A DNA stretch of 64,000 bases. It comes from Pseudomonas haemolytica. Its GTDB lineage: Bacteria; Pseudomonadota; Gammaproteobacteria; Pseudomonadales; Pseudomonadaceae. Location: positions 806,001 to 870,000 of the forward strand of contig NZ_VOIW01000002.1 in the NCBI RefSeq assembly GCF_009659625.1, given 5' to 3'. The translations under genes were made by a program, and so were the position numbers. The notes beneath the pieces were generated by a model. It ran no database searches, was not told the origin of the DNA, and saw nothing but the letters and a program-made list of their open reading frames with translations. Positions within the stretch are counted from its first letter, which is position 1; each line of letters opens with the position of its first letter. Of this stretch, positions 17,950 through 26,736 are shown in pieces.

Positions 17950-18645
17950 CTAGAAAGGGAACAGCGGGCTAAGGAAGAAACGGTCGAACCAGCCCGGCTG
18001 ACTGGCATCGGCAAACGAACCCGTACCTGAATAGGTGATGCGTGCGTCGGCAATGCGTGTCGAAGGCACGGTGTTGTCGGTGGAAATATCATCGGCACGG
18101 ACCATGCCGGCAATGCGCACCAGCTCGTCGCCGGTGTTGAGGGTCATCCACTTTTCACCGCGAATGGCGATGATGCCGTTGGGCAACACGTCGGCCACGG
18201 TCACGGTGATCGAACCGGTCAGGCTGTTGCCCTGCCCCGCCGCACTCTTGCCGTTGGTGGCACGGTCGCCGCTGTAGCCGGCGTCCAGGCTCAGATCCCC
18301 GCCACCCAGAGGGTTGTTGGTATTGAGGCCACCGCCGAACAACGAGGTCAGGCCGATGCTGGTCTTGCTGTTCTTGCCGATCTGCGAGTTGGCGTTCTTG
18401 CTGGCCTGGGTCTTCTCGTTGAGGGTGATGGTGATGATGTCACCGACCCGGAACGCCTTGCGGTCGCTGTACAGGTTCTGTTCGAAACCGGCCTGGTAGA
18501 TCGAGCCATTGTTGGCCGCCGCCGGCAACGGCGTGCGTGGCAATACCGGCGCGTAGTACGGGTCATTGGGCTTCGGCGTCGGGGCGACACAGCCCGCGAG
18601 CACGGCGATCCCACTCAGTGCCAAAACAGAAACATAGCGATTCAT
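17950..18645 (-). CDS. flgH: FlgH, flagellar L-ring lipoprotein
   Basis: FlgH forms the L ring in the outer membrane. The 231-residue precursor has a lipoprotein signal with lipobox VLAGC (Cys19). The mature part contains [38 protein letters not shown] split across the typical FlgH core, and [28 protein letters not shown] near the C-terminus. A Shine-Dalgarno (GAGGTAAGGG) precedes the ATG. It lies between flgG and flgI as expected. Family, length and lipobox agree. Confidence 0.96.
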   Translation of the reverse strand: MNRYVSVLALSGIAVLAGCVAPTPKPNDPYYAPVLPRTPLPAAANNGSIYQAGFEQNLYSDRKAFRVGDIITITLNEKTQASKNANSQIGKNSKTSIGLTSLFGGGLNTNNPLGGGDLSLDAGYSGDRATNGKSAAGQGNSLTGSITVTVADVLPNGIIAIRGEKWMTLNTGDELVRIAGMVRADDISTDNTVPSTRIADARITYSGTGSFADASQPGWFDRFFLSPLFPF

Positions 18646-18696
18646 GACCCTTACCTCATGGTGTTGCAGGCGCCTTCAAGAGCGCCTCAGACTTGA

Positions 18697-19482
18697 TTAC
18701 AGATTCTGCGTTACGAACGAAAGCATCTGGTCGGCGGTGGAAATCACCTTGGAGTTCATCTCGTAGGCGCGCTGGGTGGTGATCATGTTGACCATCTCCT
18801 CAACGGTGCTGACGTTGGAGGTTTCCAGGGTGCTTTGCAGGGTGGTGCCGAAACCGTTCAGGCCCGGGGTGCCGATTTGCGGCGCGCCGCTGGAGGCGGT
18901 TTCCAGGAACAGGTTGTTGCCCATGGCCTGCAGGCCGGCCGGGTTGATGAAGTCGGCGGTTTGCAGGTTACCGATCACTTGCGACGCCGGGTTGCCGGCC
19001 ACGGTGATGGACACGGTGCCGTCGTTGCCGACGGTGAAGGTCTTGGCATCAGGCGGAACAACCACCGCGGGCTCCAGGGCGAAACCATTGGCGGTCACGA
19101 TCTGGCCATTGGAGTCCAGGTGGAAAGTACCGTCACGGGTATAGGACGTGGTGCCGTCCGGTTGCAGGATCTGGAAGAAACCGCGGCCGTTGATGGCCAT
19201 GTCCAGCGGCTGGCCGGTCTGCTGCAGGTTACCGGCACTGAAGTTCTTCTGCGTGCCAACGATCTGCACACCGGTACCCAGTTGCAGGCCCGATGGCAAT
19301 TCGCTGTCCTGGGTCGACTGGGCGCCTGGCTGCTTCTTGATCTGGTAGAGCAAGTCCTGGAACTCGGCGCGATCACGTTTGAAGCCCGTGGTCGAGACGT
19401 TCGCCAGGTTGTTGGAAATGGTGGTCAGGTTGGTGTCCTGGGCGGACAGGCCTGTCTTGGCAACCCATAGAGCCGGAAGCAT
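18697..19482 (-). CDS. flgG: FlgG, distal rod protein
   Basis: FlgG polymerises into the distal rod. The 261-residue protein begins MLPALWVAKTGLSAQDTNL with the rod signature NNLANVSTTGFKRDRAEFQDLLYQ (residues 25-48) and ends in the conserved helical C-terminus VSTVEEMVNMITTQRAYEM. The middle carries LDMAINGRGFFQI, shared by the FlgF/FlgG/FlgE family. AAGGAG precedes the ATG. Length is exactly typical. Confidence 0.97.
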   Translation of the reverse strand: MLPALWVAKTGLSAQDTNLTTISNNLANVSTTGFKRDRAEFQDLLYQIKKQPGAQSTQDSELPSGLQLGTGVQIVGTQKNFSAGNLQQTGQPLDMAINGRGFFQILQPDGTTSYTRDGTFHLDSNGQIVTANGFALEPAVVVPPDAKTFTVGNDGTVSITVAGNPASQVIGNLQTADFINPAGLQAMGNNLFLETASSGAPQIGTPGLNGFGTTLQSTLETSNVSTVEEMVNMITTQRAYEMNSKVISTADQMLSFVTQNL

Positions 19483-19544
19483 GCTGTTCTCCTTCGTGCG
19501 CCGCTTGATGGGCGCTACGTTGCAAATTAGTTAATGGGCTTGGA

Positions 19545-20285
19545 TCAGCTCATCTGCATGACGCGAGTCATGGCCTGGTCGTCTTCTTTAGCGCTGTTCA
19601 TCATCTTGATGTGCAGCTCGAACTGCTTGGCCAGCGCCAGTACCGCAGTCATTTCTTCCACGGCATTGACGTTGCTCGCCTGCAGGAAACCCGAGGTCAG
19701 GGTGACGTTTGCGTCGGCCTGGGCCGGCTGGCCATCCTTGGTGTGGATGGTGCCGTCCAGGCCCTTGGTCATGTTCTTGAGGTCGGGCTGGACCATTTTG
19801 ATACGGTCGACTTCCGCCATCACACGCGGGCCCTCGCCCATGGCGCGGATGCTGATGGTGCCGTCCGAACCCACTTCGATTTTCTGCTGCGGCGGCACGG
19901 CAATCGGCCCACCGTTGCCCATGATCGGCATGCCGTTGCCGGCGCGCAGCACACCCAGCGCGTCTACATTCATGCTGGCGCTGCGCACGTAGGCTTCGCC
20001 GCCATCGGGGGTCTGCACGGCCATCCAGCCGTCGCCGCTGACCGCCACATCCAGGTCACGGCCGGTTTCGATCATGGCACCGGGGGAAAAGTCAGTCGCC
20101 GGCCGTTCGGTCATGGCAAACGCCCGCGCCGGAAAGCTGTCACCGAACACCGGCATCGAACGCGCCTGCTCCAGGTCACGTTGGAAACCGTTGGTGGAAA
20201 TGTTCGCCAGGTTGTTGGCATGGGCCTTCTGCGCCAGTGCATTCTGGCTGGCGCCGGTCATTGCCACATAAAGGTACTTGTCCAC
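19545..20285 (-). CDS. flgF: FlgF, proximal rod protein
   Basis: FlgF is a proximal rod component. An ATG-started frame runs 12 codons further upstream, but the GTG at 20285 gives VDKYLYVAMTGASQNAL, preceded by AGAGGAA at good spacing, so I use that (246 residues). The rod signature is ANNLANISTNGFQRDLEQ and the C-terminus has VNAVEEMTAVLALAKQFEL. It is the first gene of flgFGHIJKL. The flgBCDE genes that often precede it are absent; the next gene upstream is phhR. A sigma-54 promoter lies about 60 bases before the start. Confidence 0.94.
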   Translation of the reverse strand: MDKYLYVAMTGASQNALAQKAHANNLANISTNGFQRDLEQARSMPVFGDSFPARAFAMTERPATDFSPGAMIETGRDLDVAVSGDGWMAVQTPDGGEAYVRSASMNVDALGVLRAGNGMPIMGNGGPIAVPPQQKIEVGSDGTISIRAMGEGPRVMAEVDRIKMVQPDLKNMTKGLDGTIHTKDGQPAQADANVTLTSGFLQASNVNAVEEMTAVLALAKQFELHIKMMNSAKEDDQAMTRVMQMS

Positions 20286-20341
20286 GCTCTTTCCTCTTTC
20301 TGACGGACGCTTGCCGCCCACCGCTGTACTGATGAGGCTTA

Positions 20342-20358
20342 AGCAATTTGCGAACCAA
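20342..20358 (-). promoter_or_regulatory. Sigma-54 promoter of flgFGHIJKL
   Basis: The minus strand reads TTGGTTCGCAAATTGCT. GG and GC are 10 bases apart, and only two positions of the TTGGCACG-N4-TTGCT consensus differ. It predicts a leader of roughly 45 bases before the GTG of flgF and would let the operon run without flgBCDE upstream. Confidence 0.8.
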
Positions 20359-20497
20359 CTTTTGAAAAGAGGGTAAAGCCCAGGCGCTACGGGGGGTTGC
20401 GGCGAGGTGCGAAGATTTCAGGAGTGAGAGCGAGTCGAAAAAACGGCGGACTACTGCCGCCGGCGGCAATCACCGACCTGGAAAACGACGAAGATCA

Positions 20498-20526
20498 AAT
20501 GTGGGAGCAAGGCCCCTCCCACATTT
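20498..20526. repeat. REP-type palindrome downstream of phhR
   Basis: AATGTGGGAG and CTCCCACATT arms surround a GC-rich loop, with a T-run on the plus side. It is one of at least six elements of this kind in the window and lies 24 bases after the phhR stop, so it may also act as a terminator. Confidence 0.75.
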
Positions 20527-20549
20527 TTTGACCGCGTAGTGTCAGCGAA

Positions 20550-22112
20550 TTATTTATCGGTCTTGAGGATTTCGTGGTCGCGCAACTTGTTGGCGATGGT
20601 CGTGTGCGAAACCCGCAGGCGCTTGCCCAACTGACGACTGCTCGGGTGCTCGGCATACAAGGCTTCCAGCACGGCCTTCTCGAACCGTCCAACAATCTCC
20701 TCTAACCCGCCCTCCAGCGAAAAATCACCGAGGGGCTGGCGCACGCCGTAATCCGGCAGACGAATATGTTCAACCTTGACCGTCCCGCCTTCACACAACG
20801 ACACCGCCTGGAACAACACGTTTTCCAACTGCCGCACGTTGCCCGGCCAGTGGTAGTGGCTGAGGCGATCCATCGCGGCCGGTGCCAGCTTGGGCAGCGG
20901 GCAACCTATCTGCCGGCTGGCTTGATCGAGGAAATGTTCAACCAACGGCGCCAACCCATCCAGGCATTCGCGCAACGGCGGGATATGCAACGACAGCACA
21001 TTCAGGCGGTGATAGAGGTCCTGGCGGAATTCGCCGCGGGCGCACAGCTCAGACAAGTCCACCTGTGTCGCACAGATCACCCGCACATCCAGGTATACCT
21101 CTTCATCACTACCAACCCGGCGAAAGCAGCCGTCCTGCAGAAAGCGCAGCAGTTTGACCTGCAAGCGTGCGCTCATTTCCCCCACGCCATCGAGAAACAA
21201 CGTGCCGCCCGCGGTCAACTCCAACAGCCCGAGCTTGCCTTCTGCACGTGCGCCTTCAAAAGCCCCAGGGCCGTAGCCGAACAGTTCAGTCTCGGCCATC
21301 GACTCAGGCAGGCCTGCGCAGTTGAGCGCCATCAGCGGTGATTGCCCGCGTGGGCTGGCCAAGTGGCAGGCACGGGCCAGCAACTCTTTGCCGGTGCCGG
21401 TTTCGCCTTCTATTAATAGAGGCGCATCCAGCGGTGCCATGCGCCGCGCTTCACGGACCACGGCGGCCATGACTTTGGAGCTTTGGAAAATACTGTCGAA
21501 ACCGCGCAGCTCTTGCTTGCGCACGTTATAGATACGCTCGCCGACGCGGTCGGCACGGTGCAGGGTGAGCACGGCTCCAGCCATGGCTTCACTGTCATCG
21601 TGTTCAGAGGATTGCAACGGCGCGATGTCCGCCAGAAATACGTCACCCTTGACCTTGACCCTCAGGCCATTGATCCGCGACTTGCTGGCGCGTACCAGTT
21701 CCGGCAAGTCGAAATCCTCGGCGTAGCGCGACAGCGGGATTCCCGGCACCTCATCCACCCGCACGCCGAGCAACTGCGCCGCCGCGCGGTTGGCGGCCAC
21801 GATAGAGCCGCCCATGTCGATGGACAGCACCGGAAACTCCAGGGCGCCGAGCAGCGCATTGAGCTCCATATGCCGCCGCTCGCTGGGCATCAGCCCGACC
21901 CGCTTGACGCCGAACACTCCGGCAATCGCCTCGAACTGCGGGCGCAGCGCCTGGAACTGCATGTTCACCAGGTTTGGGCAGAACAGGTAGATGGCATTGC
22001 CATGCTCGCCGCCGACCTCACCCTTGGCGACGTTGACGCCGTACTCCACCAACAGGTTGAGGATGTCCCGCAGGATGCCGATGCGGTTCTGGCAGTGCAC
22101 TTTGATACGCAT
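20550..22112 (-). CDS. phhR: PhhR, TyrR-family regulator of aromatic amino acid catabolism
   Basis: PhhR activates the phenylalanine hydroxylase operon in response to Phe/Tyr. I start it at the ATG giving MRIKVHCQNRIGILRDILNLL, the ACT-like domain that begins all TyrR proteins; the open frame upstream lacks family resemblance. The 520 residues comprise ACT (1-75), PAS (80-190), an AAA+ domain with Walker A GETGTGKE, and a C-terminal HTH (SRQLGKRLRVSHTTIANKLRDHEIL). The sigma-54 contact loop GAFTGA is replaced by GAFEGA, as in TyrR proteins that work with sigma-70. It is divergent from phhABC. Confidence 0.93.
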   Translation of the reverse strand: MRIKVHCQNRIGILRDILNLLVEYGVNVAKGEVGGEHGNAIYLFCPNLVNMQFQALRPQFEAIAGVFGVKRVGLMPSERRHMELNALLGALEFPVLSIDMGGSIVAANRAAAQLLGVRVDEVPGIPLSRYAEDFDLPELVRASKSRINGLRVKVKGDVFLADIAPLQSSEHDDSEAMAGAVLTLHRADRVGERIYNVRKQELRGFDSIFQSSKVMAAVVREARRMAPLDAPLLIEGETGTGKELLARACHLASPRGQSPLMALNCAGLPESMAETELFGYGPGAFEGARAEGKLGLLELTAGGTLFLDGVGEMSARLQVKLLRFLQDGCFRRVGSDEEVYLDVRVICATQVDLSELCARGEFRQDLYHRLNVLSLHIPPLRECLDGLAPLVEHFLDQASRQIGCPLPKLAPAAMDRLSHYHWPGNVRQLENVLFQAVSLCEGGTVKVEHIRLPDYGVRQPLGDFSLEGGLEEIVGRFEKAVLEALYAEHPSSRQLGKRLRVSHTTIANKLRDHEILKTDK

Positions 22113-22286
22113 GAAGAGGCTCGAAAAGTAGAGGCGCCGCGTCTTTTTTGCCGTTGGGCGCAGATAGTCGTCAAGATTATGTGACAGGTTGTAGGCTTTT
22201 CCCAGCCCACAGTCGGGATTAGTCATGCATCCGTAACGAATACTTTACGATTATCGGTAATTTTTCCTACATACCTGAGTTGCAGG

Positions 22287-22302
22287 TGGATGGAATCCTG
22301 CG
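22287..22302 (+). promoter_or_regulatory. Candidate -24/-12 promoter of phhABC
   Basis: TGGATGGAATCCTGCG has GG-N10-GC spacing, 67 bases before phhA, but poor match in the CAC part. phhA has been reported as RpoN-dependent in P. aeruginosa. The 256-base divergent region also contains TTTACG...GGTAA near 22247-22262, a possible PhhR site. Both are tentative. Confidence 0.35.
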
Positions 22303-22368
22303 CACATCGGGTTATGAATAGTGGCATCGCAGGACATAACAAGAACGAATGCCTAGCAGGAGAGCCGT

Positions 22369-23160
22369 ATGAAGCAGACGCACTACGTGGCCCGCGAGCC
22401 CGATGCGCAAGGTTTTATCCACTACCCGCCGGAAGAACACGCGGTGTGGAATACCCTTATCACTCGTCAACTCAAAGTGATTGAGGGCCGCGCCTGCCAG
22501 GAATACCTGGACGGCATCGACAAGCTCGGCCTGCCCCTGGATCGCATCCCCCAGTTGGGCGAAATCAACAAGGTGCTGGCCGAAACCACCGGCTGGCAAG
22601 TGGCCCGCGTACCGGCCCTGATCCCCTTCCAGACTTTTTTTGAATTGCTCGCCAGCAAGCAGTTTCCGGTGGCGACGTTTATTCGTACCCGTGAAGAACT
22701 GGATTACCTGCAAGAACCGGATATTTTCCATGAGATTTTTGGTCACTGCCCACTGCTGACCAACCCGTGGTTCGCCGAATTCACCCACACCTATGGCAAG
22801 CTCGGCCTCGCGGCCACCAAGGAGCAACGGGTGTACCTGGCGCGCCTGTACTGGATGACCATCGAGTTCGGCCTGGTAGACACGCCCGAAGGGCGGCGCA
22901 TCTACGGTGGCGGCATCCTGTCGTCGCCCAAAGAAAGCGTGTATTGCCTGTCGGATGAGCCAAAACACCAAGCCTTCGACCCGCTGGAAGCGATGCGCAC
23001 CCCGTATCGCATCGACATCCTGCAACCGCTTTACTTCGTATTGCCCGAGCTCAAGCGCCTGTTCGACGTGGCGCAGGAAGACATCATGGGCATGGTCGAG
23101 CGCGGTATGGAACTGGGGCTGCACGCACCGCTCTTCCCTCCGAAGCCCAAGGCTGCATGA
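22369..23160 (+). CDS. phhA: PhhA, phenylalanine-4-hydroxylase
   Basis: PhhA converts L-phenylalanine to L-tyrosine using O2, tetrahydropterin and Fe(II). The 263-residue protein shows the full iron-binding triad of aromatic amino acid hydroxylases: His121 and His126 in FHEIFGHCPLL, and Glu166 in WMTIEFGL. It also has the pterin-site neighbourhood RVPALIPFQTFFELLA. There is no regulatory ACT domain, as usual for bacterial enzymes. AGGAGA precedes the ATG. The gene is first in phhABC, 98 bases before phhB. Confidence 0.97.
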   Translation: MKQTHYVAREPDAQGFIHYPPEEHAVWNTLITRQLKVIEGRACQEYLDGIDKLGLPLDRIPQLGEINKVLAETTGWQVARVPALIPFQTFFELLASKQFPVATFIRTREELDYLQEPDIFHEIFGHCPLLTNPWFAEFTHTYGKLGLAATKEQRVYLARLYWMTIEFGLVDTPEGRRIYGGGILSSPKESVYCLSDEPKHQAFDPLEAMRTPYRIDILQPLYFVLPELKRLFDVAQEDIMGMVERGMELGLHAPLFPPKPKAA

Positions 23161-23258
23161 ACCTTACGTTTTAAGGCCAGGTGAGTCTGTTCCCTGGCCC
23201 CGCGTTGCTTTAGGGTAACGCCACTGACCTTCAAACATTCGAATTCAGGACACCTTCC

Positions 23259-23615
23259 ATGACCACCTTGAACCAAGCCCACTGCGAAGCCTGCCGCGCC
23301 GATGCCCCGCAAGTCAGCGATGAAGAACTGCCGGTGCTGATCAAGCAGATCCCTGACTGGAACATCGAAGTGCGCGACGGCGTAATGCAATTGGAAAAGG
23401 TTTTCCTGTTCAAGAACTTCAAGTTCGCCCTGGCCTTCACCAACGCCATGGGTGAAATCTCCGAAGCCGAAGGCCATCACCCTGGCCTGCTCACCGAGTG
23501 GGGCAAAGTCACCGTGACCTGGTGGAGCCACTCCATCAAGGGCCTGCACCGTAATGACTTCATCATGGCCGCACGCACCGACGAAGTGGCCAAGACCGCC
23601 GAGGGCCGCAAGTAA
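23259..23615 (+). CDS. phhB: PhhB, pterin-4a-carbinolamine dehydratase
   Basis: PhhB dehydrates the carbinolamine formed by PhhA and so recycles the tetrahydropterin cofactor. The 118-residue protein has the PCD/DCoH signature [23 protein letters not shown], with the active-site His73-His74 pair and His91. The N-terminal part contains the Cys pair HCEAC. Its TAA stop overlaps the phhC ATG by one base (TAATG), indicating translational coupling. Family identification is firm. Confidence 0.97.
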   Translation: MTTLNQAHCEACRADAPQVSDEELPVLIKQIPDWNIEVRDGVMQLEKVFLFKNFKFALAFTNAMGEISEAEGHHPGLLTEWGKVTVTWWSHSIKGLHRNDFIMAARTDEVAKTAEGRK

Positions 23616-24811
23616 TGCATTTCGATGCCATTGGCCGCGTGCCCGGCGACCCGATCCTCGGGCTGATGGACCTGTATGCCCAGGACACCAACCCGAACAA
23701 GTTCGACCTGGGCGTGGGCGTCTATAAAGATGACCAGGGCCTGACGCCGATCCCCCACTCGGTGAAGCTGGCGGAACAGCGCCTGGTCGATACCCAGGTG
23801 ACCAAGACTTACATCGGCGGCCATGGCGACGCAGCCTTCGGCACGTTGATCAGCCAACTGGTGCTCGGTGCCGACTCGGCCTTGCTTCGCGACCGTCGTG
23901 CCGGCGCCACGCAAACCCCAGGTGGCACCGGCGCCCTGCGCCTGAGCGCCGACTTTATCGCCCAGAGCCTGCCCGGCCGTGGCGTGTGGCTGAGCAATCC
24001 AACCTGGCCTATCCACGAAACCATCTTCGCCAAGGCAGGGCTGAAGGTCAGTCACTACCCTTACGTGGGCAGCGACAATCGCCTGGATGTAGCGGCGATG
24101 CTGGCAACCCTGTCCACCGTCCCCAAGGGTGACGTGGTGCTGCTGCATGCCTGCTGCCATAACCCGACCGGCTTCGACCTGTCCCAGGATGACTGGCGCC
24201 AGGTATTGCAGGTCGTGCGAGAGCGCCAGTTGCTGCCGTTGATCGACTTTGCCTACCAAGGCTTTGGCGATGGCCTGGAGCAGGACGCCTGGGCGGTGCG
24301 ATTGTTTGCAGCCGAGTTGCCGGAGGTGCTGGTCACCAGTTCCTGCTCGAAGAACTTCGGTTTGTATCGCGACCGGGTTGGCGCGTTGATCGTGTGTACC
24401 GCGGATGCCGAAAAGCTCACCGATGTGCGCAGCCAATTGGCGAATATCGCTCGCAACCTTTGGTCGACGCCGCCGGATCATGGGGCCGCCGTGGTGGCGA
24501 CCATTCTCGGTGATACCGAACTGAAAGCGCTGTGGAGCGGCGAAGTCGAGGCCATGCGTTCACGGATCGCACACTTGCGTTCCGGGTTGGTGGAAGCCTT
24601 GGCACCCCATGGCTTGGCCGAGAAGTTTGCACATATCGGCGCGCAGCGTGGGATGTTTTCCTATACCGGTTTGAGTGCCGAGCAGGTCAAGCAACTGCGC
24701 GAGAAGCACAGTGTGTATATGGTCAATTCGGGGCGGGCTAACGTGGCCGGGGTTGATGCGACGCGGCTCGCATTACTTGCCGAGGCTATTGCCGATGTAT
24801 CCCACGACTAA
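23615..24811 (+). CDS. phhC: PhhC, aromatic amino acid aminotransferase
   Basis: This 398-residue class I PLP aminotransferase converts tyrosine or phenylalanine to the 4-hydroxyphenylpyruvate or phenylpyruvate level. Hallmarks are LGVGVYKDDQG near the N-terminus, HNPTGFD, the PLP lysine in TSSCSKNFGLYRDRVGAL (Lys246), and the C-terminal GRANVAGV that binds the substrate carboxylate. It is closest to the aspartate/aromatic (TyrB) branch. As the third gene of phhABC it completes the route from Phe into the homogentisate pathway. A REP pair follows its stop. Confidence 0.95.
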   Translation: MHFDAIGRVPGDPILGLMDLYAQDTNPNKFDLGVGVYKDDQGLTPIPHSVKLAEQRLVDTQVTKTYIGGHGDAAFGTLISQLVLGADSALLRDRRAGATQTPGGTGALRLSADFIAQSLPGRGVWLSNPTWPIHETIFAKAGLKVSHYPYVGSDNRLDVAAMLATLSTVPKGDVVLLHACCHNPTGFDLSQDDWRQVLQVVRERQLLPLIDFAYQGFGDGLEQDAWAVRLFAAELPEVLVTSSCSKNFGLYRDRVGALIVCTADAEKLTDVRSQLANIARNLWSTPPDHGAAVVATILGDTELKALWSGEVEAMRSRIAHLRSGLVEALAPHGLAEKFAHIGAQRGMFSYTGLSAEQVKQLREKHSVYMVNSGRANVAGVDATRLALLAEAIADVSHD

Positions 24812-24828
24812 CTGACGAAGCCGGCACT

Positions 24829-24924
24829 AAATGTGGGAGCGGGCTTGCTCGCGAATGCGGTGTATCAGTCAATGTATTAGGTGGCTGACACTCTGCATTC
24901 GCGAGCAAGCCCGCTCCCACATTT
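24829..24924. repeat. REPIN: perfect 30-bp inverted REP pair
   Basis: Bases 24829-24858 and 24895-24924 are exact reverse complements over 30 bp (TGTGGGAGCGGGCTTGCTCG core), separated by a 36-base AT-richer spacer. This is the two-REP hairpin arrangement called REPIN in fluorescent pseudomonads. It fills the gap between convergent phhC and the LpxH-like gene and may terminate both. Confidence 0.9.
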
Positions 24925-24940
24925 GGATCCAGCCAGACTG

Positions 24941-25756
24941 CTAGCCCGCGACCATCTCGGCCTTGAGCTGCGCCTCCCTGGCCTGCGCATCCGCCAACCG
25001 ATACAGCTCGATCTTCCCATCCCAGTGCTCGATCAGCGCCGTGCACGATTCCACCCAATCCCCGCAATTGAGGTAATCCACCTCGCCCACCTTGCGAATC
25101 TCGGCATGGTGAATATGCCCGCAGACCACCCCATGCAGTTCACGCTTGGTGACTTCGTGGGCGATCGCTTCTTCGAAATCGCTGATAAAGCTCACGGCGG
25201 TTTTCACCTTGTGCTTCAGGTACGCCGACAGTGACCAGTAGCCGTAGCCATAGCGCGCACGCCAATGATTGAGCCAGCGGTTAAGCGTGAGGGTGAATTC
25301 GTAGGCCGAGTCGCCGAGGAATGCCAGCCAACGGTGATAGCGGGTAATCACATCGAACTGGTCGCCATGGATCACCAACAAATGCCGACCATCGGCGGTC
25401 ACATGCACCGCCTCGTCGACCAACTGGATATTGCCCAGGATCAGCTTGGAATAGCGCCTTAAAAACTCATCATGGTTGCCGGTGACATAAATGACTTCGG
25501 TGCCGCGTTTGGCCATGGTCAGCAGGCGACGGATCACGTTGGTGTGGGCCTGTGGCCAATACATGCCGCCGCGCATTTTCCAGCCGTCGATAATGTCGCC
25601 CACCAGGTAGACCTTATCGGCATGGTAGCCCTTGAGAAACTGTGACAAGTGCTCGGCCTGGCAATCCCGGGTGCCCAGGTGCACATCGGAAATCCACAGG
25701 GTACGCACTCTTTGCTTGCGGCTGGGCTTGGTGAACTCGGCACGGGTCATGGGCAT
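24941..25756 (-). CDS. LpxH-like metallophosphoesterase (UDP-2,3-diacylglucosamine diphosphatase family)
   Basis: The 271-residue protein carries the calcineurin-like phosphoesterase motifs in order: DVHLG (25-29), GDIIDGW (about 53-59), GNHDE (about 92-96), IHGDQFD and CGHIHHAEI. This matches the second LpxH-like protein of pseudomonads rather than the shorter canonical LpxH. LpxH hydrolyses UDP-2,3-diacylglucosamine in lipid A synthesis, but whether this paralogue does so is uncertain. No signal peptide is seen; a few amphipathic segments (YEFTLTLNRWLNHW) may bind membrane. The gene is divergent from the AraC-family gene and convergent with phhC. Confidence 0.8.
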   Translation of the reverse strand: MPMTRAEFTKPSRKQRVRTLWISDVHLGTRDCQAEHLSQFLKGYHADKVYLVGDIIDGWKMRGGMYWPQAHTNVIRRLLTMAKRGTEVIYVTGNHDEFLRRYSKLILGNIQLVDEAVHVTADGRHLLVIHGDQFDVITRYHRWLAFLGDSAYEFTLTLNRWLNHWRARYGYGYWSLSAYLKHKVKTAVSFISDFEEAIAHEVTKRELHGVVCGHIHHAEIRKVGEVDYLNCGDWVESCTALIEHWDGKIELYRLADAQAREAQLKAEMVAG

Positions 25757-25887
25757 CCCTCGACGCTGTTTTCGCGAGCTTGCGCCTTGGCGATTAATAG
25801 CCCATGACAGCTGTGCGTCAGTCTGATGACAGCGCCCGTTGCCCGCGAAGCGTTGTAGACTGGCGGCCTGCAGCCCTGGAGACCGCG

Positions 25888-26637
25888 ATGAGCCCGACCC
25901 TCACGCTACGCCACTACCTCGAAGCGCCCATCGCCCACAGCCATGACCATGCGCAGTTGGTGTTCGGCCTGTCCGGGCACCTGGACCTGGAAGTCGATGG
26001 CCGTGGCAGCCAGGTGCGCGAGAGCAGCGTAATGGTACTGCCCTTCTCAACCCACCACGCCTGCGGCAGCCGCGATGGCAGCCGCTGCCTGGTGCTGGAT
26101 GTGCCGACCGAGCATTGGGTGCTGCAATCCTTGGGCGAGCATGCCGATGCCAGCCGCCGCTTGCTCGACCAACCGGCACGCCTGGTGCTGGATCCGCGGC
26201 AAAGCCAACTGGTGCAGTGGCTGGCGCACAGCCCAGTGGACGACCCGCTGATCGTCCAGCAAGGGGCGGTGCTGTTGCTGGCCAGCCTCAATTATCCCCA
26301 GGCCCAACCGCTGCCAGGCCGACGCCTGCCTTATGCGGCATTCAATGCGCATATCGAGCGCCATGCTGCGCACCCGTTGCAGGTGGCTGACCTTGCGCGG
26401 ATTGCCGGGCTTTCCGTGGCGCGCCTGCATGCACGCTTCATGGCGGAATGCGGGCAAACACCGATGGATTATCTACGCAGTCGTCGCTTGCACATGGCGC
26501 TGGGGCTTTTGCGCGGAACACCGCTGGCCATTGGGGAGATTGCCGAACGTGTCGGCTACGCCTCACAAAGCGCATTCAGTGCCGCCATGCTGCGCGAGTT
26601 TGGCGCCTCGCCCAATGCCCTGCGTCGGGCGAACTGA
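25888..26637 (+). CDS. AraC-family transcriptional regulator
   Basis: I start this at the ATG with GGAG eight bases before it (MSPTLTLRHYLEAPIAHSHDH), giving 249 residues; an earlier in-frame ATG lies 28 codons upstream without family similarity. The N-terminal half is a cupin-like sensor (AHSHDHAQLVFGLSGHLDLE). The C-terminal half has two AraC HTH units: LQVADLARIAGLSVARLHARF and IAEIAERVGYASQSAFSAAM in outline (actual text IGEIAERVGYASQSAF). Regulators of this type often control an adjacent exporter; the next gene, 99 bases on, is an EamA transporter on the same strand. The ligand is unknown. Confidence 0.88.
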   Translation: MSPTLTLRHYLEAPIAHSHDHAQLVFGLSGHLDLEVDGRGSQVRESSVMVLPFSTHHACGSRDGSRCLVLDVPTEHWVLQSLGEHADASRRLLDQPARLVLDPRQSQLVQWLAHSPVDDPLIVQQGAVLLLASLNYPQAQPLPGRRLPYAAFNAHIERHAAHPLQVADLARIAGLSVARLHARFMAECGQTPMDYLRSRRLHMALGLLRGTPLAIGEIAERVGYASQSAFSAAMLREFGASPNALRRAN

Positions 26638-26736
26638 CAAGAGCCCCGCGCTAAAAAACGCGAGGCCGGCGACAGACGCCCGTGAACCAACCCTCTAGAC
26701 TGCGAGGCTGTCACTCCCGTTGGTTCAAGGATCACA

